In this document: in pieces, positions 1 through 12,454 of the stretch
How the letters are laid out: each line of letters opens with the position of its first letter
How positions within the stretch are numbered: the stretch's first letter is position 1
NCBI GenBank assembly: GCA_902728285.1
Contig: CACVBU010000681.1
Location: forward strand, 3,202,413-3,266,412
Source: Clytia hemisphaerica
Lineage: Eukaryota > Cnidaria > Hydrozoa > Leptothecata > Clytiidae
DNA length: 64,000 nt
Direction of reading: 5' to 3'
Made by a program: the position numbers and the translations under genes
Notes under the pieces: model-generated
Told to the model about the DNA's origin: nothing
The model's input: only the letters and a program-made list of their open reading frames with translations
Database searches by the model: none

Positions 1-713
1 TTGTATTGATAATTTTCAAACATTTCTCAAGAACGACTATTCTAAATTGTATGCGAGTCAGTAAAAGATGGAACAGACTAGGGTAGGAAAACAACTTTGT
101 CATTTAGTACCAGTCTTTTTTGTGGTTGTAACCACTGACCATTATTAACCCAATACTAAGCTATATCCGCCACTTTTTGAAAGTGGTACCCACGGAAAAA
201 CTTTGTCTGGCGTCAAACGGCGCTACATCACAACTATTTAAGAAAAAATAAATCTAGCGCCCTTGGTGTATTTGTACCACTTTTGAAACCACTTTCAAAG
301 AAACTCCGATAAAAGATTTTGGTCTGCTAAGATTGAAAAAATATCCAGAGTTAATATAAAGCTCAGTAGATGTAATAGGCAGAAAGATACACAACGTTGT
401 TTCAACGTTCATGAAACGTTATTATGGCCGTTGGGTGAACGTCTGAACAACGTTGGTACGGTTCGGTAAAATGTCAGTTGTTCTTCAGCCTCATCCTTTG
501 CTGAGAGTCTTAAACTTTAAACAAAAGAAAATCTACCCAATTTACCTAGAGGTTAACGAGTTATAGTATTTTTCAAAACAGACGGGATATATAAGGGGTT
601 AGGTACCTTAGCTAGGTATAAAAGAGGATATCTTGGGGAATATGCACTAGGTTGCTATGCCTTCCAATATTAGTATCATCATTATGTTTTTTCAACGTTT
701 TGTTTGTTTCTAG
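1..713. other. presumed SKP2 intron; AACGT palindrome, no exon seen
   Basis: No F-box-coding exon or other gene is visible. An AACGT-rich palindromic repeat sits at about 391-465 and is related to the copies at 28823-28922 and 30132-30230. Confidence 0.5.
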
Positions 714-3700
714 GTCAGACTCCAGTTTGTGGAAGTCCGTGAATTGTGACTCTAAACATTTCATTATGGAGGGCCAACTTGGTAAAATACTGCATCGAGG
801 TGTGGAATCGCTACGGCTGAGTAAAGCAGAAGTAAGTATTTCGTTCGTTCGTTCGTTCGTTCGTTCGTTCCTATTCTTGTTCATTTGCTCGCTTGTTTTT
901 TTAACGATACTTTGTTCATTTCTGCTTTTTAACCTTTTCCATTCCAATAACGCGTTCTGTTACGTCGTATATAACAAAACTTGTTCACCATAGTGTGTGT
1001 TCTTTCTTTTGATAGGTACTGGCTAACAAGCTTGCTCACCATAGTGTGTTTCTCCTTTTGATAGGCACTGGCTAACAAGCTTGCTCACCATAGTGTGTGT
1101 TCTTTCTTTTGATAGGTACTGGCTAACAAGCTTGCTCACCATAGTGTGTGTTCTTTCTTTTGATAGGTACTGGCTAACAAGCTTGCTCACCATAGTGTGT
1201 GTTCTTTCTTTTGATAGGTACTGGCTAACAAGCTTGCTCACCATAGTGTGTTTCTCCTTTTGATAGGTACTGGCTAACAAGCTTGCTCACCATAGTGTGT
1301 TCTTTCTTTTGATAGGTACTGGCTAACAAGCTTGCTCACCATAGTGTGTTTCTCCTTTTGATAGGCACTGGCTAACAAGCTCGTTCCCCATAGTGTGCTC
1401 TTTCTTTTGATAGGTACTGGCTAACAAGCTTATTCACCATAGTGTGTGCTCTTTCTTTTGATAGGTACTGGCTAACAAGCTTGCTCACCATAGTGTGTGT
1501 TCTTTCTTTTGATAGGTACTGGCTAACAAGCTTGCTCACCATAGTGTGTTTCTCCTTTTGATAGGTACTGGCTAACAAGCTTGCTCACCATAGTGTGTGT
1601 TCTTTCTTTTGATAGGTACTGGCTAACAAGCTTATTCACCATAGTGTGTGTTCTTTCTTTTGATAGGTACTGGCTAACAAACTTGTTCACCATAGTGTGT
1701 GTTCTTTCTTTTGATAGGTACTGGCTAACATTTGTATAGAAGACTGTGCATTACTGAAAGATGAAATAGAGTAAGTGCAATCTAAAGAGGCTTTCGGATA
1801 TCTTTTTATGTAAATAGACTGTAAATTCTATTGGATGGTCAGGAGATATAACTACAAGAGCATTGCCTTCATCAAAAAGAATGTTTCAATTCTTTTAGCT
1901 GTGCTGCATCACATCATATTCTTCGATTTCAGTCTTTTCATGAAACTAGACTTTTAGAATTCTGTGGGAGATTGCAAAGGAAACTTCATTATGACCTTTT
2001 CATGAATTACATCACGAACATCAGTTGCCCCGTTTTGAAATTATTGTCATGGTGATTAACTCCCAGCGGATTTTCTTAAATCTACTTTCTATTTAAAATT
2101 AATAATTTAATGTCTCAAGGGACATAATCAACATGATAATTGGTTGAATACGAGGCAAGTGATGTTCGTGACGTGATTTATGAAAAGGTCTATTGCCTCT
2201 TCAAAAAAAAATGTTTCAATTCTTTCAGATGTGAATTCCAACTAAAACAGTTAGACTGTTCAATGTCCAAGTTCAAAGATGAAGCATTGTCAACTTTAAT
2301 ACTGGTAAATTTCTTTTTGTTTATTGTTTAGGATTTTTACTGAGATTCCTAAAAAAGCTGTAGTAATTTTGTTCATATCTGAACTTGATTCTCAGCCTCA
2401 AACTGCGACGGTATAAATTCCCTACAAATTTAGCGATGGGTTCTTCCAGAGAAAAACCGTCCTTAGGGGGTGGAAGATATATTGTCCAGGGGTATCGAAA
2501 AAATCCTGAAAAATTGCCATATCCATATCTGCTTGTCCAGGGGGTGAAAAATCGAAATGTCCCGGATAGATCATTGAAAAAATAATATATCCTCCACCCC
2601 CCCCCCATGAACGAATTTTTTTTCTGGAAGAGCCCAATGTATCAGGTCCAAAAACGTGTATCGCCAAATTTATTCTGCCGTAAAACTAAAGTATAAATAA
2701 AGAATAAAGATTTAGTAGTAAATTCTCCTAACCTTTTTTATCTTTCTCTCCGCCCTTTTCCCACCCTCTATCCGCCCTCTTTATGTGCCTGTTGTGATTA
2801 AACCTGTCTGTTTAGAATTGCAAACAACTTGAAAACTTGTCACTCGAGAGCTGCAAACTTAATCCGACGGTACTAAGGTATATATACTCAATAGTATATT
2901 TCCTGTATACGTTGTTTATCTAACTCGTATTACACGCTTTTTTTATAAGAATATACTTTCTAAGAATTTCATGATGAAATTTGCCAAAAAATTAAGAATA
3001 TGCTAAGAATATCACTATCATGGAATTTCCAATCATAGATTGCCAATTACCCCCAAGTAAGGCTCATTACTTTCACAAAAATGCCATTTTATGCTTTAGA
3101 CGTATGTATTAAATGTCCTAACCTAAGAATGCTGTAAGAATATTTAAGGATGATTTTCCCCAATAAAAGTTAAGAATGTTCATCATGAAATGAAAAAATA
3201 ACCATTCTTATGAATGAAAAAGCGTGTATGATGTTATGGGTGATATAAATGATTCTTAAAACCTTTTTAGAAATTAACGGAAATAATAATTTTTAAATCC
3301 ATTCGGATCACTTAAGCAAATTTTCAAAATAAATATGTGGGAACCATTATTTGTACTCAGTGGGAGATCCCAGTCAATCTACAAGAGAAATGGCTTTTCT
3401 TCCTCGGTTTTTCTGGTACACCTCCGGAGGATTTTTTCAAAAATACCCTGGATTATATCAAGTTATCAGTCATAATCAAACAGGTTTTATAAAACATTAT
3501 TTTCTTCTTTTTAGTGGTGTTGGACTTAATAGGAATCTACGCGTATTGAATTTGGCTTTGTGTGTCGGATTGAACATTGGTTCATTGGATATGATCACGA
3601 GACAATGTCAACAGTATGTAAAAAACCATTTTTCAGTTTTTAGTTAAAATTATCTTGTTTCTCTAGTAGCTATTTTGAGGGGCTTTGTTATGAAAGACTA

Positions 3701-6336
3701 TTTAAAAGTTTTTTATTCTTTTAAAGACAGAATAGAAAGGGCCGCAAGAAACTCGAAACTTCTAATGATTACCGTAAGTTGGTCTAATGTCGACATCCCT
3801 TTTCTAATTTCGACATCCTTCTTTAGAGATCAACTGATTGCTATAAAGCTATGAAAATTAATTTCAATCAGCGATGTCGACATTAGACCAACTTACGGTA
3901 CGGTAATAACCAACCTTTCTTTTTCAGAATCACGTCATTGAATTTATCATGGACCAATCAGACAAGGGATGCCATACGAACGGTAACATTTATTTAGATT
4001 TGAATCCCAATCATTTGAAATTTTATTCGAATTACTGGTTATCGAAAGTAGATCTCTATCCCCCTTGTTGAAACTTCGAACGAACGGGATTTATCCACAG
4101 ATTTATAAAGCCCGAAGGGCTAGATGTAGTGCTTCGGCTGAAAAGTGCGCCGTGGTTAGGTAGGAAATCCTACCTAGGTCACGTGACATTACAATAGAAT
4201 TTCAGCGTTTGACCAATCAAAAGCTTCGCGGGTTTTTGAAAACAATCTCAACAATATTTTTCCGATATTCATTTCTTTGCCTGCTATGGCTAAAAGCACG
4301 ATATCTAGCCCTTTGGGCATTATAAACATTTGGATTTATCAGATAGAGAAAAGAGATTGTTCAATGAACACTAGATGTTATAAAAGGTATAAGGAGCTGT
4401 TACTATAGAAACGCTTGCAAATAAACTAGTGAAGATATAAGAAGTATAAATATTCAATTCCTATCATTTTCAACCGTAGATTTGTCGATGCCGTGAACTT
4501 CGTGAATTGAACTTGAGTGGGTTGCGTGGTGGCGTGAATCGAAAATGTAAGTCAATACTACCTTTAGCACACCCCCTTCTCACACCAGACTCGGTAGGAT
4601 GTTTTCAAGTCAGTGGGGGCAAAAATGACGGAATGAAACTCGATGAGGATTGATATCCCCATACTTTTTATAGCCGGGGATTTAATTTATTTTGTTTTCA
4701 AGTCAGAAAATTCACTGGGATGGGAAAAATAGCACAATATTTTGCAGTGAGGATTGGTTTATTTGATTATTTTCAGTGGGGACAAAAGTTGGAGGATAAT
4801 TTCCCACCGAAGACCGGCGATTTTTGTGAGAAGGGGGTGTTTCAGCCTTTTGCTTTCTTTTCAAGTAAATGTAACAGATATAGACTGGATCACCGATCTC
4901 TATAATCCCTGATAGTACAGGGTAGTATCATAGCATAAGAAAGTCAGTGCTAGTATGGATTCGCATTTGTTAGAGGGATAAAAGCTGCCATTAAAACTTA
5001 GACTGTACTCCAAAATAATCTCTGATATGATATTTTCTGTTATTTCTAGACATGGAACTACTTGTCAAGAATTGTAACAAATTAATGCAACTTGATTTAA
5101 GGTAAGGAATCTAAATCCATGTTCATATTTTTTTAGAGATTTTTGGGAAAGTGTTTTTTATAATTGTTTGAAGTTTATATCTTTTAAATTTACATTTAAA
5201 GATTTTGAAATTGTCCAATCTTTTTCTTTCAGTGACGTAGCATTACAGATCGGATCGTTAAAACTAATCGCCGACAATTTAACGTCATTAACGACATTAT
5301 CCATCAGCCGTTGTTCTGATGTTCGTTCTGAGCAGCTCTTGTAAGTTTGATCTCTCTAAAGGGCTAATAAAAATTTCCATATACATAGAACATCAGAGAA
5401 CATTTCTATTCCAAGCTTCAAAGCTTCTTAATCTCTTCCTTAATAAAAGCCTAATGTTCCATTTATCCACCCAGTAATTTATATTACAGTTGACGCTCTC
5501 TTATTCGACGTTCTACTATTCGATAGGCTCCATTATTCGATGAAATTTAAAGTCCCTACCAACAAGAAACTCTCATAAACGACGTTCTACTATTCGATAA
5601 GCTCCCTTATTCGATGAAAATTCTATTCCCCTTGAAGATCGAATTAGAGAGCGTCAACTGTATTTCAAAAAGTAGATGGCATCTTAAGGCCGGTTTCCAC
5701 TTGCGCGCGCTGCGATCGCACCTTTTGGCTTCAATCCTTTACTTGGAAAATGATTACGTCATAGAAATGTAGCGCGCTCTCGAAAAAAAAAGTTGAAGAC
5801 ATTTCAACTTCTTTCAACCGTTACGTCAGATCGCGCCAATGGAGTCGCTTCATTTTTCTTTTGACCAATAGCGTGGAAGCTTTGCTCGAAAAAGTGCAGC
5901 GCAAATGGAGACCGGCGTTTGAGTTTTATACACCCTTGATGCAGTTTCTTGATCCCAGTCAAGCAAAATTTTTGATTAGAATTTTTAAAGTGATACTAAA
6001 TGTGGGTGAAAATATTTTAAACGCATTTCATTGAATCATAAATTAACCAGATCTAAAAACTCCAATCAAAGATGGCGGATATAAGTTAGTTCAGGTCAGT
6101 GATAGTAACAGCTAATATTCAATTATTATTTTTTTCATAGTGATCTGAAGGAGCTTCGTTCGCTTTCACATCTCAACCTGTTTGGGTTCCTTAACATGAG
6201 CGCTCTTGAACTTTTCTCGGAAACTCGACCTGACGTTCATATTAACAAACACACATTCTCACCGATCGCGCGGCCGATTTCGTCCGCTTCATACGAAGGA
6301 CGTTTATGGGAGCAATATGTTGGTTTCATTATTTGA
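714..6336 (+). CDS. SKP2: SKP2-like F-box/LRR protein, 3' part (5' exons outside window)
   Basis: Substrate receptor of an SCF (SKP1-CUL1-F-box) ubiquitin ligase; in animals SKP2 targets p27-type CDK inhibitors. Eleven phase-consistent exons: 714-831, 1718-1770, 2229-2304, 2816-2877, 3515-3613, 3928-3982, 4480-4546, 5050-5101, 5233-5340, 6141-6336 (the last ends at TGA 6334-6336), i.e. ten coding blocks once counted. The protein starts with SLWKSVNCDSK, which corresponds to the segment after the F-box of human SKP2, then runs through leucine-rich repeats (CKQLENLSLESCKLN, LRVLNLALCVG, ITSLNLSWTNQ, LRELNLSGLRG, LMQLDLS, LTTLSISRC). It closes with INKHTFSPIARPISSA and a C-terminal tail, matching the INCSHFTTIARPTIG stretch of human SKP2; that match decides the assignment over other LRR F-box proteins. 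No F-box is visible in 1-713, so the gene is 5'-incomplete here. The intron before the second exon carries a minisatellite of copied acceptor sites. Confidence 0.9.
839..870. repeat. (CGTT)n microsatellite
   Basis: About seven uninterrupted CGTT units in the SKP2-like intron, starting only a few bases after the 714-831 donor site (GTAAGT at 832). Confidence 0.9.
974..1735. repeat. minisatellite, 15 copies of a 49-51 bp unit holding a 3' splice site
   Basis: Each unit contains TTGCTCACCATAGTGTG, a pyrimidine-rich tract (TTCTTTCTTTTGATAG or TTTCTCCTTTTGATAG) and then GTACTGGCTAACA. That last string is also the beginning of the real SKP2 exon at 1718. The 15 junctions lie at 1016, 1065, 1116, 1167, 1218, 1267, 1316, 1365, 1414, 1465, 1516, 1565, 1616, 1667 and 1718. 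Spacing is 49 or 51 bases. Two units read GCACTGG instead of GTACTGG. Confidence 0.97.
1991..2192. mobile_element. MITE, family with termini GACCTTTTCATGAATTAC
   Basis: The left end GACCTTTTCATGAATTACAT and the right end GTGATTTATGAAAAGGTC are inverted repeats. A second copy lies at 12455-12607. It sits in an SKP2-like intron. Confidence 0.75.
2436..2637. mobile_element. foldback element, GGGCTNTTCCA-terminated family, copy 1
   Basis: Begins ATGGGTTCTTCCAGAGAAAA and ends TTTTCTGGAAGAGCCCA (reverse complement). Both arms carry G- or C-rich runs (GGGGGTGG / CCACCCCCC). Other copies lie at 28239-28505 and 37116-37376. Confidence 0.75.
3770..3900. mobile_element. short foldback, termini TACCGTAAGTTGGTCTAATG
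   Basis: About 28 bases are repeated inverted at the two ends of 131 bp, ending CCAACTTACGGTA. A diverged relative with GTCTAATGTCGACA ends spans about 18236-18795. It lies between two SKP2-like exons. Confidence 0.8.
4086..4350. mobile_element. foldback with GCCCGAAGGGCTAGA arms
   Basis: AAAGCCCGAAGGGCTAGATG near the left end is mirrored by ATCTAGCCCTTTGGGC and an AT-rich stretch near the right end, inside an SKP2-like intron. Ends are approximate. Confidence 0.5.
4566..4847. mobile_element. foldback, termini ACACCCCCTTCTCACA
   Basis: ACACCCCCTTCTCACA at the left is mirrored by TGTGAGAAGGGGGTGT at the right. Inner sequence around 4715-4800 recurs inverted at 11190-11310. Confidence 0.65.
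5487..5660. mobile_element. pogo/mariner-type MITE, termini CAGTTGACGCTCTCT
   Basis: CAGTTGACGCTCTCTTATTC at the left and its inverse at the right (GAGAGCGTCAACTG), with TA on both sides (5485-5486, 5661-5662). Related copies lie at 7087-7260 and 27891-28062. TA plus CAGTTGA-type ends is typical of pogo/Tigger relatives. Confidence 0.85.
5686..5920. mobile_element. MITE, termini TTAAGGCCGGTTTCCACTTG
   Basis: AAGGCCGGTTTCCACTTGCG at the left is mirrored by GCAAATGGAGACCGGCG at the right. The interior contains GATTACGTCAT and AACCGTTACGTCA. A second intact copy is at 44990-45231 and an interrupted one at 41074-42483. Confidence 0.8.
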
Positions 6337-6663
6337 AGCGTTTTCATCATTGGCTGTTTTGGTAACCTTACGTGATTTCAATGTATCGAGTGTGGGAAAG
6401 TAATGTCAGATCTCGGAGCTCGGAGCATTATGCTCTTTCCAATGAGTTTAAAGATTGCTGAGCCAATTTTACAAAGTCGGAACCATTATTCTGTGTTTGA
6501 TAACATTATGTCATTTTGACGAATCCATTTTGAAAAAGGACTTCTTGAATTCAGTAGTCATCCACCAATTGTCGTGTTCCAGAAAACGAGTATTCTATTT
6601 TCAACTGACTTCTACGTGTACGCAAAAATTTGGTTTCCTTTATTGAAACCATTCTAGTTCAAG

Positions 6664-6669
6664 AATAAA
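6664..6669 (+). promoter_or_regulatory. candidate polyadenylation signal of the SKP2-like gene
   Basis: AATAAA lies about 330 bases after the SKP2-like stop codon on the same strand. It is the first convincing hexamer seen downstream, but AATAAA is frequent by chance in such AT-rich DNA. Confidence 0.35.
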
Positions 6670-6930
6670 AACAAAAAATCAAAAATCACCTTGGCAAGGT
6701 TGCCATGGCCATGGTTAGGTTTATTTCTTGTGATATACATTTAATTTTTATATTCGGGAAAAAAAATTTAAATTCAGGTCCCATAGTTCGAATTTGTTGG
6801 TTTTCAAAACTGACATCAGTTTACTAAATTTCAAGACTAGGGTCCTTTCTACCCAAGCGATTCGATTCTCGACTTGTTCGATTTACTCGGTTTTATCGGT
6901 TTTCTGAATCAAGAAAGGATATCATATTTG

Positions 6931-7084
6931 GGGAAAAGCTGGAGTTTTTACAAGCTCTTATGTGATTTGGTTGGTCGTTAAGATGTAATAAAAACAAATT
7001 CTTTTTTCTAAAGAACGTGTCATCTCTATCACTCCAAATGACCAATTAGTGAAGTATCTTATAAAAACTCCAGTTCATCCCAAT
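6931..7084. mobile_element. MITE, termini AGCTGGAGTTTTTACAAG, copy 1
   Basis: AGCTGGAGTTTTTACAAG at the left is mirrored by CTTATAAAAACTCCAG at the right. Two further copies (22566-22724 and 44366-44518) share the whole roughly 155-bp body. Confidence 0.8.
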
Positions 7085-7086
7085 AT

Positions 7087-7260
7087 TTGACGCTCTCTAA
7101 TTCGACGTTCTACTATTCGATAGGCTCCCTTATTCGATGAAATTTAAAGTCCCCGTCAACAAGAAACTCTCATAAACGATGTTCCCTTATTCGATAAGCT
7201 CCCTTATTCGATGAAAATCCTATTCCCCTTTGAAGATCGAATTAGAGAGCGTCAACTGTA
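7087..7260. mobile_element. pogo-type MITE, second copy of the TTGACGCTCTCT family
   Basis: Same ends and same interior (ACGTTCTACTATTCGATAGG) as the copy at 5487-5660. It starts three bases after the preceding MITE. Confidence 0.85.
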
Positions 7261-7444
7261 GTGTTTGGCAGAAAAGTCATTATCATGTAGACTAATTTAG
7301 ATTATCATGTAGATAATTTTTCCATAGTTTTTATACTTAGATAGGGTAAACGCAACAAATTATATTTTTCTTATGTATCACATTTTACACTATAGAAATT
7401 TATTATAAAATCAATATCTCTAGATAGAAACCAATTTAGTTACC

Positions 7445-7930
7445 AGTGGGAAAAGCCATTGAGTTTAAAGCCCCAAAGGGCTGGAAAGGAATTTTGAATT
7501 TCTCAAGCAAGAAAAGTGAAGCATTATAATTTGCACGGCTCTTTGAATGACGGATTAAATCTACAATCATGGTCGTAATATTTTAGAGAATAGGGAAATT
7601 CCCACGAATTTTCAAAACGATAAACGATTTGGAAGTGCTCTAACTTAGGTTGGAAGGGTAGAGTTTTAACTTTCTTAAAACTTAGGATCTGAGGAAAACG
7701 AGGAAATAAGCTAAATTCTCAACGGATTTTGACCATGATTGTAGCGCTTTCATTGTTTTCACGCAGAATATGTTTTTGAAATTTGGCGATCGATGATGGA
7801 TTTTACTTTTAACCTGGTTTTTGTTCGAAAACTACACGGGTCACGCGTTTCAGAGATAGGAAATTAGGTTTCCATTCCCAATCCAGTAATCTCTAGCCCT
7901 TTTGGGGATGTAAACTCAATGGGAAAATCT
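7445..7930. mobile_element. foldback with ATTGAGTTTAAAGCCCCAAA arms, second element nested inside
   Basis: ATTGAGTTTAAAGCCCCAAA near 7458 is mirrored by TTTTGGGGATGTAAACTCAA near 7920. Inside, 7561-7744 is bounded by CTACAATCATGGTC and GACCATGATTGTAG, a family also present at 21555-21886 and 59587-59885. Confidence 0.75.
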
Positions 7931-8214
7931 AATTTTATAAATAACTTTCAGGATATCTGAACAACTCTTTATTAGATAAATTTGGGGAATACTGGATAAC
8001 ACTTTTTCAAATTTCTTGACGTTTTTAGTCTTGATTAATTTTTCCTCGTACTGGTAGAATTTGAAAGTTCTAGTCTAGTTCTGCATTTCAAATATTAAAC
8101 TACTAGTCGTGAATTTAAAATTTTGAAAATGAAAGATTTTTTGATCCGAAATCTATCTAAGATATTTACTCTGCGATTCTTTTGATTCTAAATATATTTT
8201 AAAGTTTTTATTTT

Positions 8215-8860
8215 TACACGAGTGTTCCTGTTTCATATTAGACACATATTTCATATCAGGACAGTGTCTGCCTTTTGTTATATTATGCTGATAGTAGAGG
8301 GCATTTTGTAAAATCGCTCGACTGTTTTATTAGAAGCACTTGTTATACATTTTTGGAAAGCTAAGGGGTAGGGGAATCGAAATTACTATGTTTCCAATTT
8401 TTTTTCGGACACTTTGGTGTGCTTTTCGGACAAATGTGACGGTCTCAGGCAAAAATCATAGGGTTAAAAATTAATCAAAATTTTAGCTCGAGAAAACGGA
8501 GACCTGTTGTATATTTTTGGAAAGCTCTCAAAAAATTAAGATTAGAGATATATTGCAAGTATAGGTGATTTCTGTACCTAACTCGAGATATTAACCCTTG
8601 AAAACCGTGTTTTTCAGCCAGAAACAGCTATTTTGTCCAGTTTTTGCGCTTTTTGAAGCTTGCAAAACAGTCAAGCGATTGCAAAATTCGAACAAAATTC
8701 CCCCTACTATGATGTAAAAATTTACAAAAAATTGTTTTTCTTTTCCTCTCTCTGACCAATATTGCTCCACATTCGTGTCAATCCAATGTGAAAAAGCTTG
8801 TGGATCAAAATTGATGAGTAAGCAAACGATATCACTCTTATTTAAAAACAAAACCTTTAA
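8215..8860. repeat. dispersed repeat shared with 19608-19825
   Basis: GTGTTCCTGTTTCATATTAG and GACAGTGTCTGCC at the left, and AATGTGAAAAAGCTTGTG with ATGAGTAAGCAAACGATATC at the right, recur at 19608-19825. The interior here is about 400 bases longer, so the second copy looks internally deleted or this one has an insertion. Confidence 0.75.
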
Positions 8861-10830
8861 TACAGTGTCAATTGTCAATAGAAAAAGATTTTTTTTTTTT
8901 TTTAAGTTAACTAATATCAATTCTATCCTCTCTGGTGCGTTTTTTGGAACTCTCTGAATGTCACTGAAGTGATATCTTGGGAATAAAAGGTTATGTTCGA
9001 TTTTGTTCTGTTTCTCTCTAAAATTTACTCCATTTCTGTAATATTTTCATAGAGTTTTTTTATAAGAAGGGTAAATAAATTATTTTTAATGCAAAATATG
9101 TGTTTTATCTTTTCCTTGCGCGACAGGTTTATATTTCAATTTTTTTAGGCGTTTTACACTTTAGTATACTTTATACTCTGCTTGTAATTATGTTTTTGAT
9201 GTAAGTAATTCAAACTTGTTATCTAACCAGTTTCTTCAACTTCTAATTGGTTATTAGCTGAAAAGGTAGAAAAATAGTAGATACATGGTATCCGCCCTTG
9301 ATAGAAAGACAACTCTAAAAACCAGTTCTAGCTCAAATAATTGGAGAAAGAGTGACGCAGATTCAAAACAGAAACTCCATATTTCCATTCACGTTCATTC
9401 AGATGCCATCATTAAATTAATCGATAACCTATCAAGTGTATCTTGCCAAGCACATCCTTCACGGTATTGATGTAATTGTGGTGAGTAATCTTTACGCATG
9501 CTCAATAAAGAGTTCTTACCGAAATGACCACCACAAGCAATTTAATGCTGCATCGGGCTGGTCAATTTATAATTCAGTGTGGAAATCTTCTTCATTGCTT
9601 TTTTTTAACATTTTTAATATTCGTCTGATTTTTTCTGTCGCATCTCATACAAAACCAAGGCCTCTTTGTGTTTATGAAATCAACTATCTTTTCAGTATCC
9701 ATCAATTATGGCCCAATAATTAACATTGATCTTTGAGAATTAATTAAAGCATGCAAATAAAAAAAATTCTAAAAAACCTCTGCGATGGAGTGCAAAATCG
9801 CATAAAATCTCCTTATATAGATATAATAACACTCCACCGGAGAGAATTGTACAATATTTTGTAATTTTCTGATAAATTTCATTTAGTATCTACGATGGAG
9901 GGTAAAATGTGCTTTTTATTTCCTAACATGGTCAAAATTGCACTCACTCGTAGAGCCTTTTTTCGCAATTTTTGACAATTTTAATTATCGATTTAATTAT
10001 CGATATATTCAAATCATTTATTTTCACTTTTCGTTTTGTTTACATTCAATTATTACTTTTTCTGTTTACATTTGTTCGCCTTATATCCTCCCCGTCCCCG
10101 TTCCCCTATCCTTCCTATCCCCGTCCACATTCCTTTCCCATGAGCCCTACACTCCTCCCCCTCTCTCTTACACCCGACCTCGCTGATACACTCCACACAG
10201 CGCATCGCCGCTAACTTGGTGCCAATCAGCATGCAACCACCTGAAAATCAATGAGATGAAAATATAGTATACAGGTAAACACTAAGAAGACTCGTCATCA
10301 TTAATTCCTCACGATTGTATTCATGTTTAAGAAACATAAAATTGAATCGCAATTGTAACAAGCGTCTCAATTCAGCACATAGCGGGCGAGTATAAAATCA
10401 TTGTGGTAAGTCAAAATTGAATCAGCGCATGCGTGATAAAGGTACACAAATGTATTGGAATTGCGTGATATTTCACTTTTAGTCCATATAAGAGGGGGTT
10501 TATCTAACAAATCCTGCATTACTAAAAATAGACAAAAAGAACGACAAATTTCGCCGTTCACAACCCCGACCAAAAGTGCAGTCATTAACCTTACGGATTT
10601 TTTCGTCTTTGTTTATCACAGGAATTAAGTACATGTGGTTTAAAAGAACGACAAATTACACGTGCGTGCTATTAAAGCAAGCATTGGCAGTCGAACCCAC
10701 AGACAAGAAACTTACTTTTTCATTGTATTTGATAGTGGACAGAAAAGGTTTACACTTAAAAGTCGTTAATGATCAATTCAGTTATGGAGTTTAACGACGG
10801 TGGATTAATTTCAACACCCCCTTCTCAAAG

Positions 10831-11186
10831 ACCCACTGGCCCGGGGGGCACTGGGTTTGCGGACTGACGGTATGTGCGGGCCAAAAATTGGCTTTTAAAA
10901 TTGCACCCTTACAGTGCAGCAAAAATCAGTGAAAATCATACCCTTAGAGTGCATTTTCCCCCAAATTTTCGATCCCTTTCGTGCAAAAAATGGTCAAAAT
11001 TATAGCATTTTTGGTCAAAATATCTAGATTTTTCAAGAATTTTCTGAAATTTCTACCCTTACAGTGCATTTCTAGTTTTTCCGACCCTTACAGTGCATTT
11101 TAAACATATTGGAAAAGGTACCCTTAGGACCCGCACATACCCGTCGGTCCTTTTGCCCAGCTGCCCCCCCCCCCGGGCCCACTGGG
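10831..11186. mobile_element. G/C-ended foldback inserted in another repeat
   Basis: CCCACTGGCCCGGGGGGCA at the left is mirrored by CCCCGGGCCCACTGGG at the right, with CGGTATGTGCGG / CCGCACATACCCG just inside. The interior repeats the phrase CCCTTACAGTGCATTT several times. Flanks resemble the element at 4566-4847, suggesting nesting. Confidence 0.75.
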
Positions 11187-12454
11187 AACCCTTCCCACTG
11201 GAAAAATAGTCCAAAATTTCGTCCCCGGTGGGAAATTATCCTTCAATTTTTGTCGCCACTGAAAATAATCAAATAGACCAATCCTCACTGCAAAATATTG
11301 TGCTATTTTGGTTTTGGCCAATAGAAAGGCTTCAATTCGTTTTGGAGCGAAACGGAACCGTAGCGTGTGAGCATGGTCTAACATGTAGCTTACAGTAGGG
11401 GGCCAACCCTTTAGATGAATCCGTAGCATTTTTCGTGGGACTCAACCGCATATGTGATTCGTTCGAAAGTATATAGGATTCTGAGACTTTTTTAAGAGGG
11501 GTTCGTGGATTGGGTCTGGCAAAAAAACGAACTAAGAGACTTGCTTATTTCCAAGCATTTGTCGTCTATTAAAAAGGTTAGTAAAAACTAAGTGCTTCTA
11601 TTTTGTTTCTAAAATTCTTTCAAGAAAGTGAAGAAAAATGAAGAAGAAAAATGAACTTCTTGTAGAATAGCACTCCAATTACCATTTTATTTTAAGTTCA
11701 ATCTTAGATCAGCAACAGAAAGTTGTAGCCTTCAAAAGTGGACTCATTTTGCTCATTTTTAACATAATTCTTCGTTTTCGAAACTTTTGAAAGATTGTAA
11801 ATACTTTAAAATATTCGGCTCAAAATTTTCTTTCCAACGAAGTATTACTTTTCATTACAGTACCCCCTGTCTCAACGCTCCGGTGGAAATTTTTTCCTCG
11901 TGGGGATAAAACTTTTTATTGAAATCCCGATGGGGATAGAAATTCTACTGTTTTAAGGTTAAATAATCCAGTGAGGATGGTTTAGGAATGTAATTTTTAA
12001 GTATTGAATTTTGAATGGGAATAAAATCAAATCAATTGCTTTTCCTACAAAAACAATGAATGAAAGTATGTAGACCTTTATAGACTGTCATTTTTCTTGA
12101 AACAGGCTGTAAAAGCTCGACAAGGGAGGACGCGTTAATCTTGTAAACAATAAACATTCTGTTCAAAAACTTATCGGGAAAGTCGGGGAAACGTGATCAC
12201 AATTTTGACAAAATTTGGCGACGTTTCCCCGGGAATCTTTACCCGAGCTTATTGCACAGGGGTATAAATCAATTTCAGATATATTTTCCATTCTCACTAA
12301 AAGAATTTTTCATTCATTTTCTCAACTACAAATATTAAAAAAAAACTACGATACATACAGTACAAATGCGTTACAAAATTCAAAATATAGTTACTACACA
12401 ATTTTCAATTTGACCCACCTAGGGCTCAATAAACTTTCAAAAACGTCGTCGATA

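Noticed and set aside
1023-1578. Open frames with repeated VSKLVSQYLSKERTHTM-like peptides
   Set aside because: They are read straight through the splice-site minisatellite; no start context or homology.
8591-8920. 109-residue minus-strand open frame
   Set aside because: Overlaps a dispersed repeat shared with 19608-19825, where the frame is not kept.
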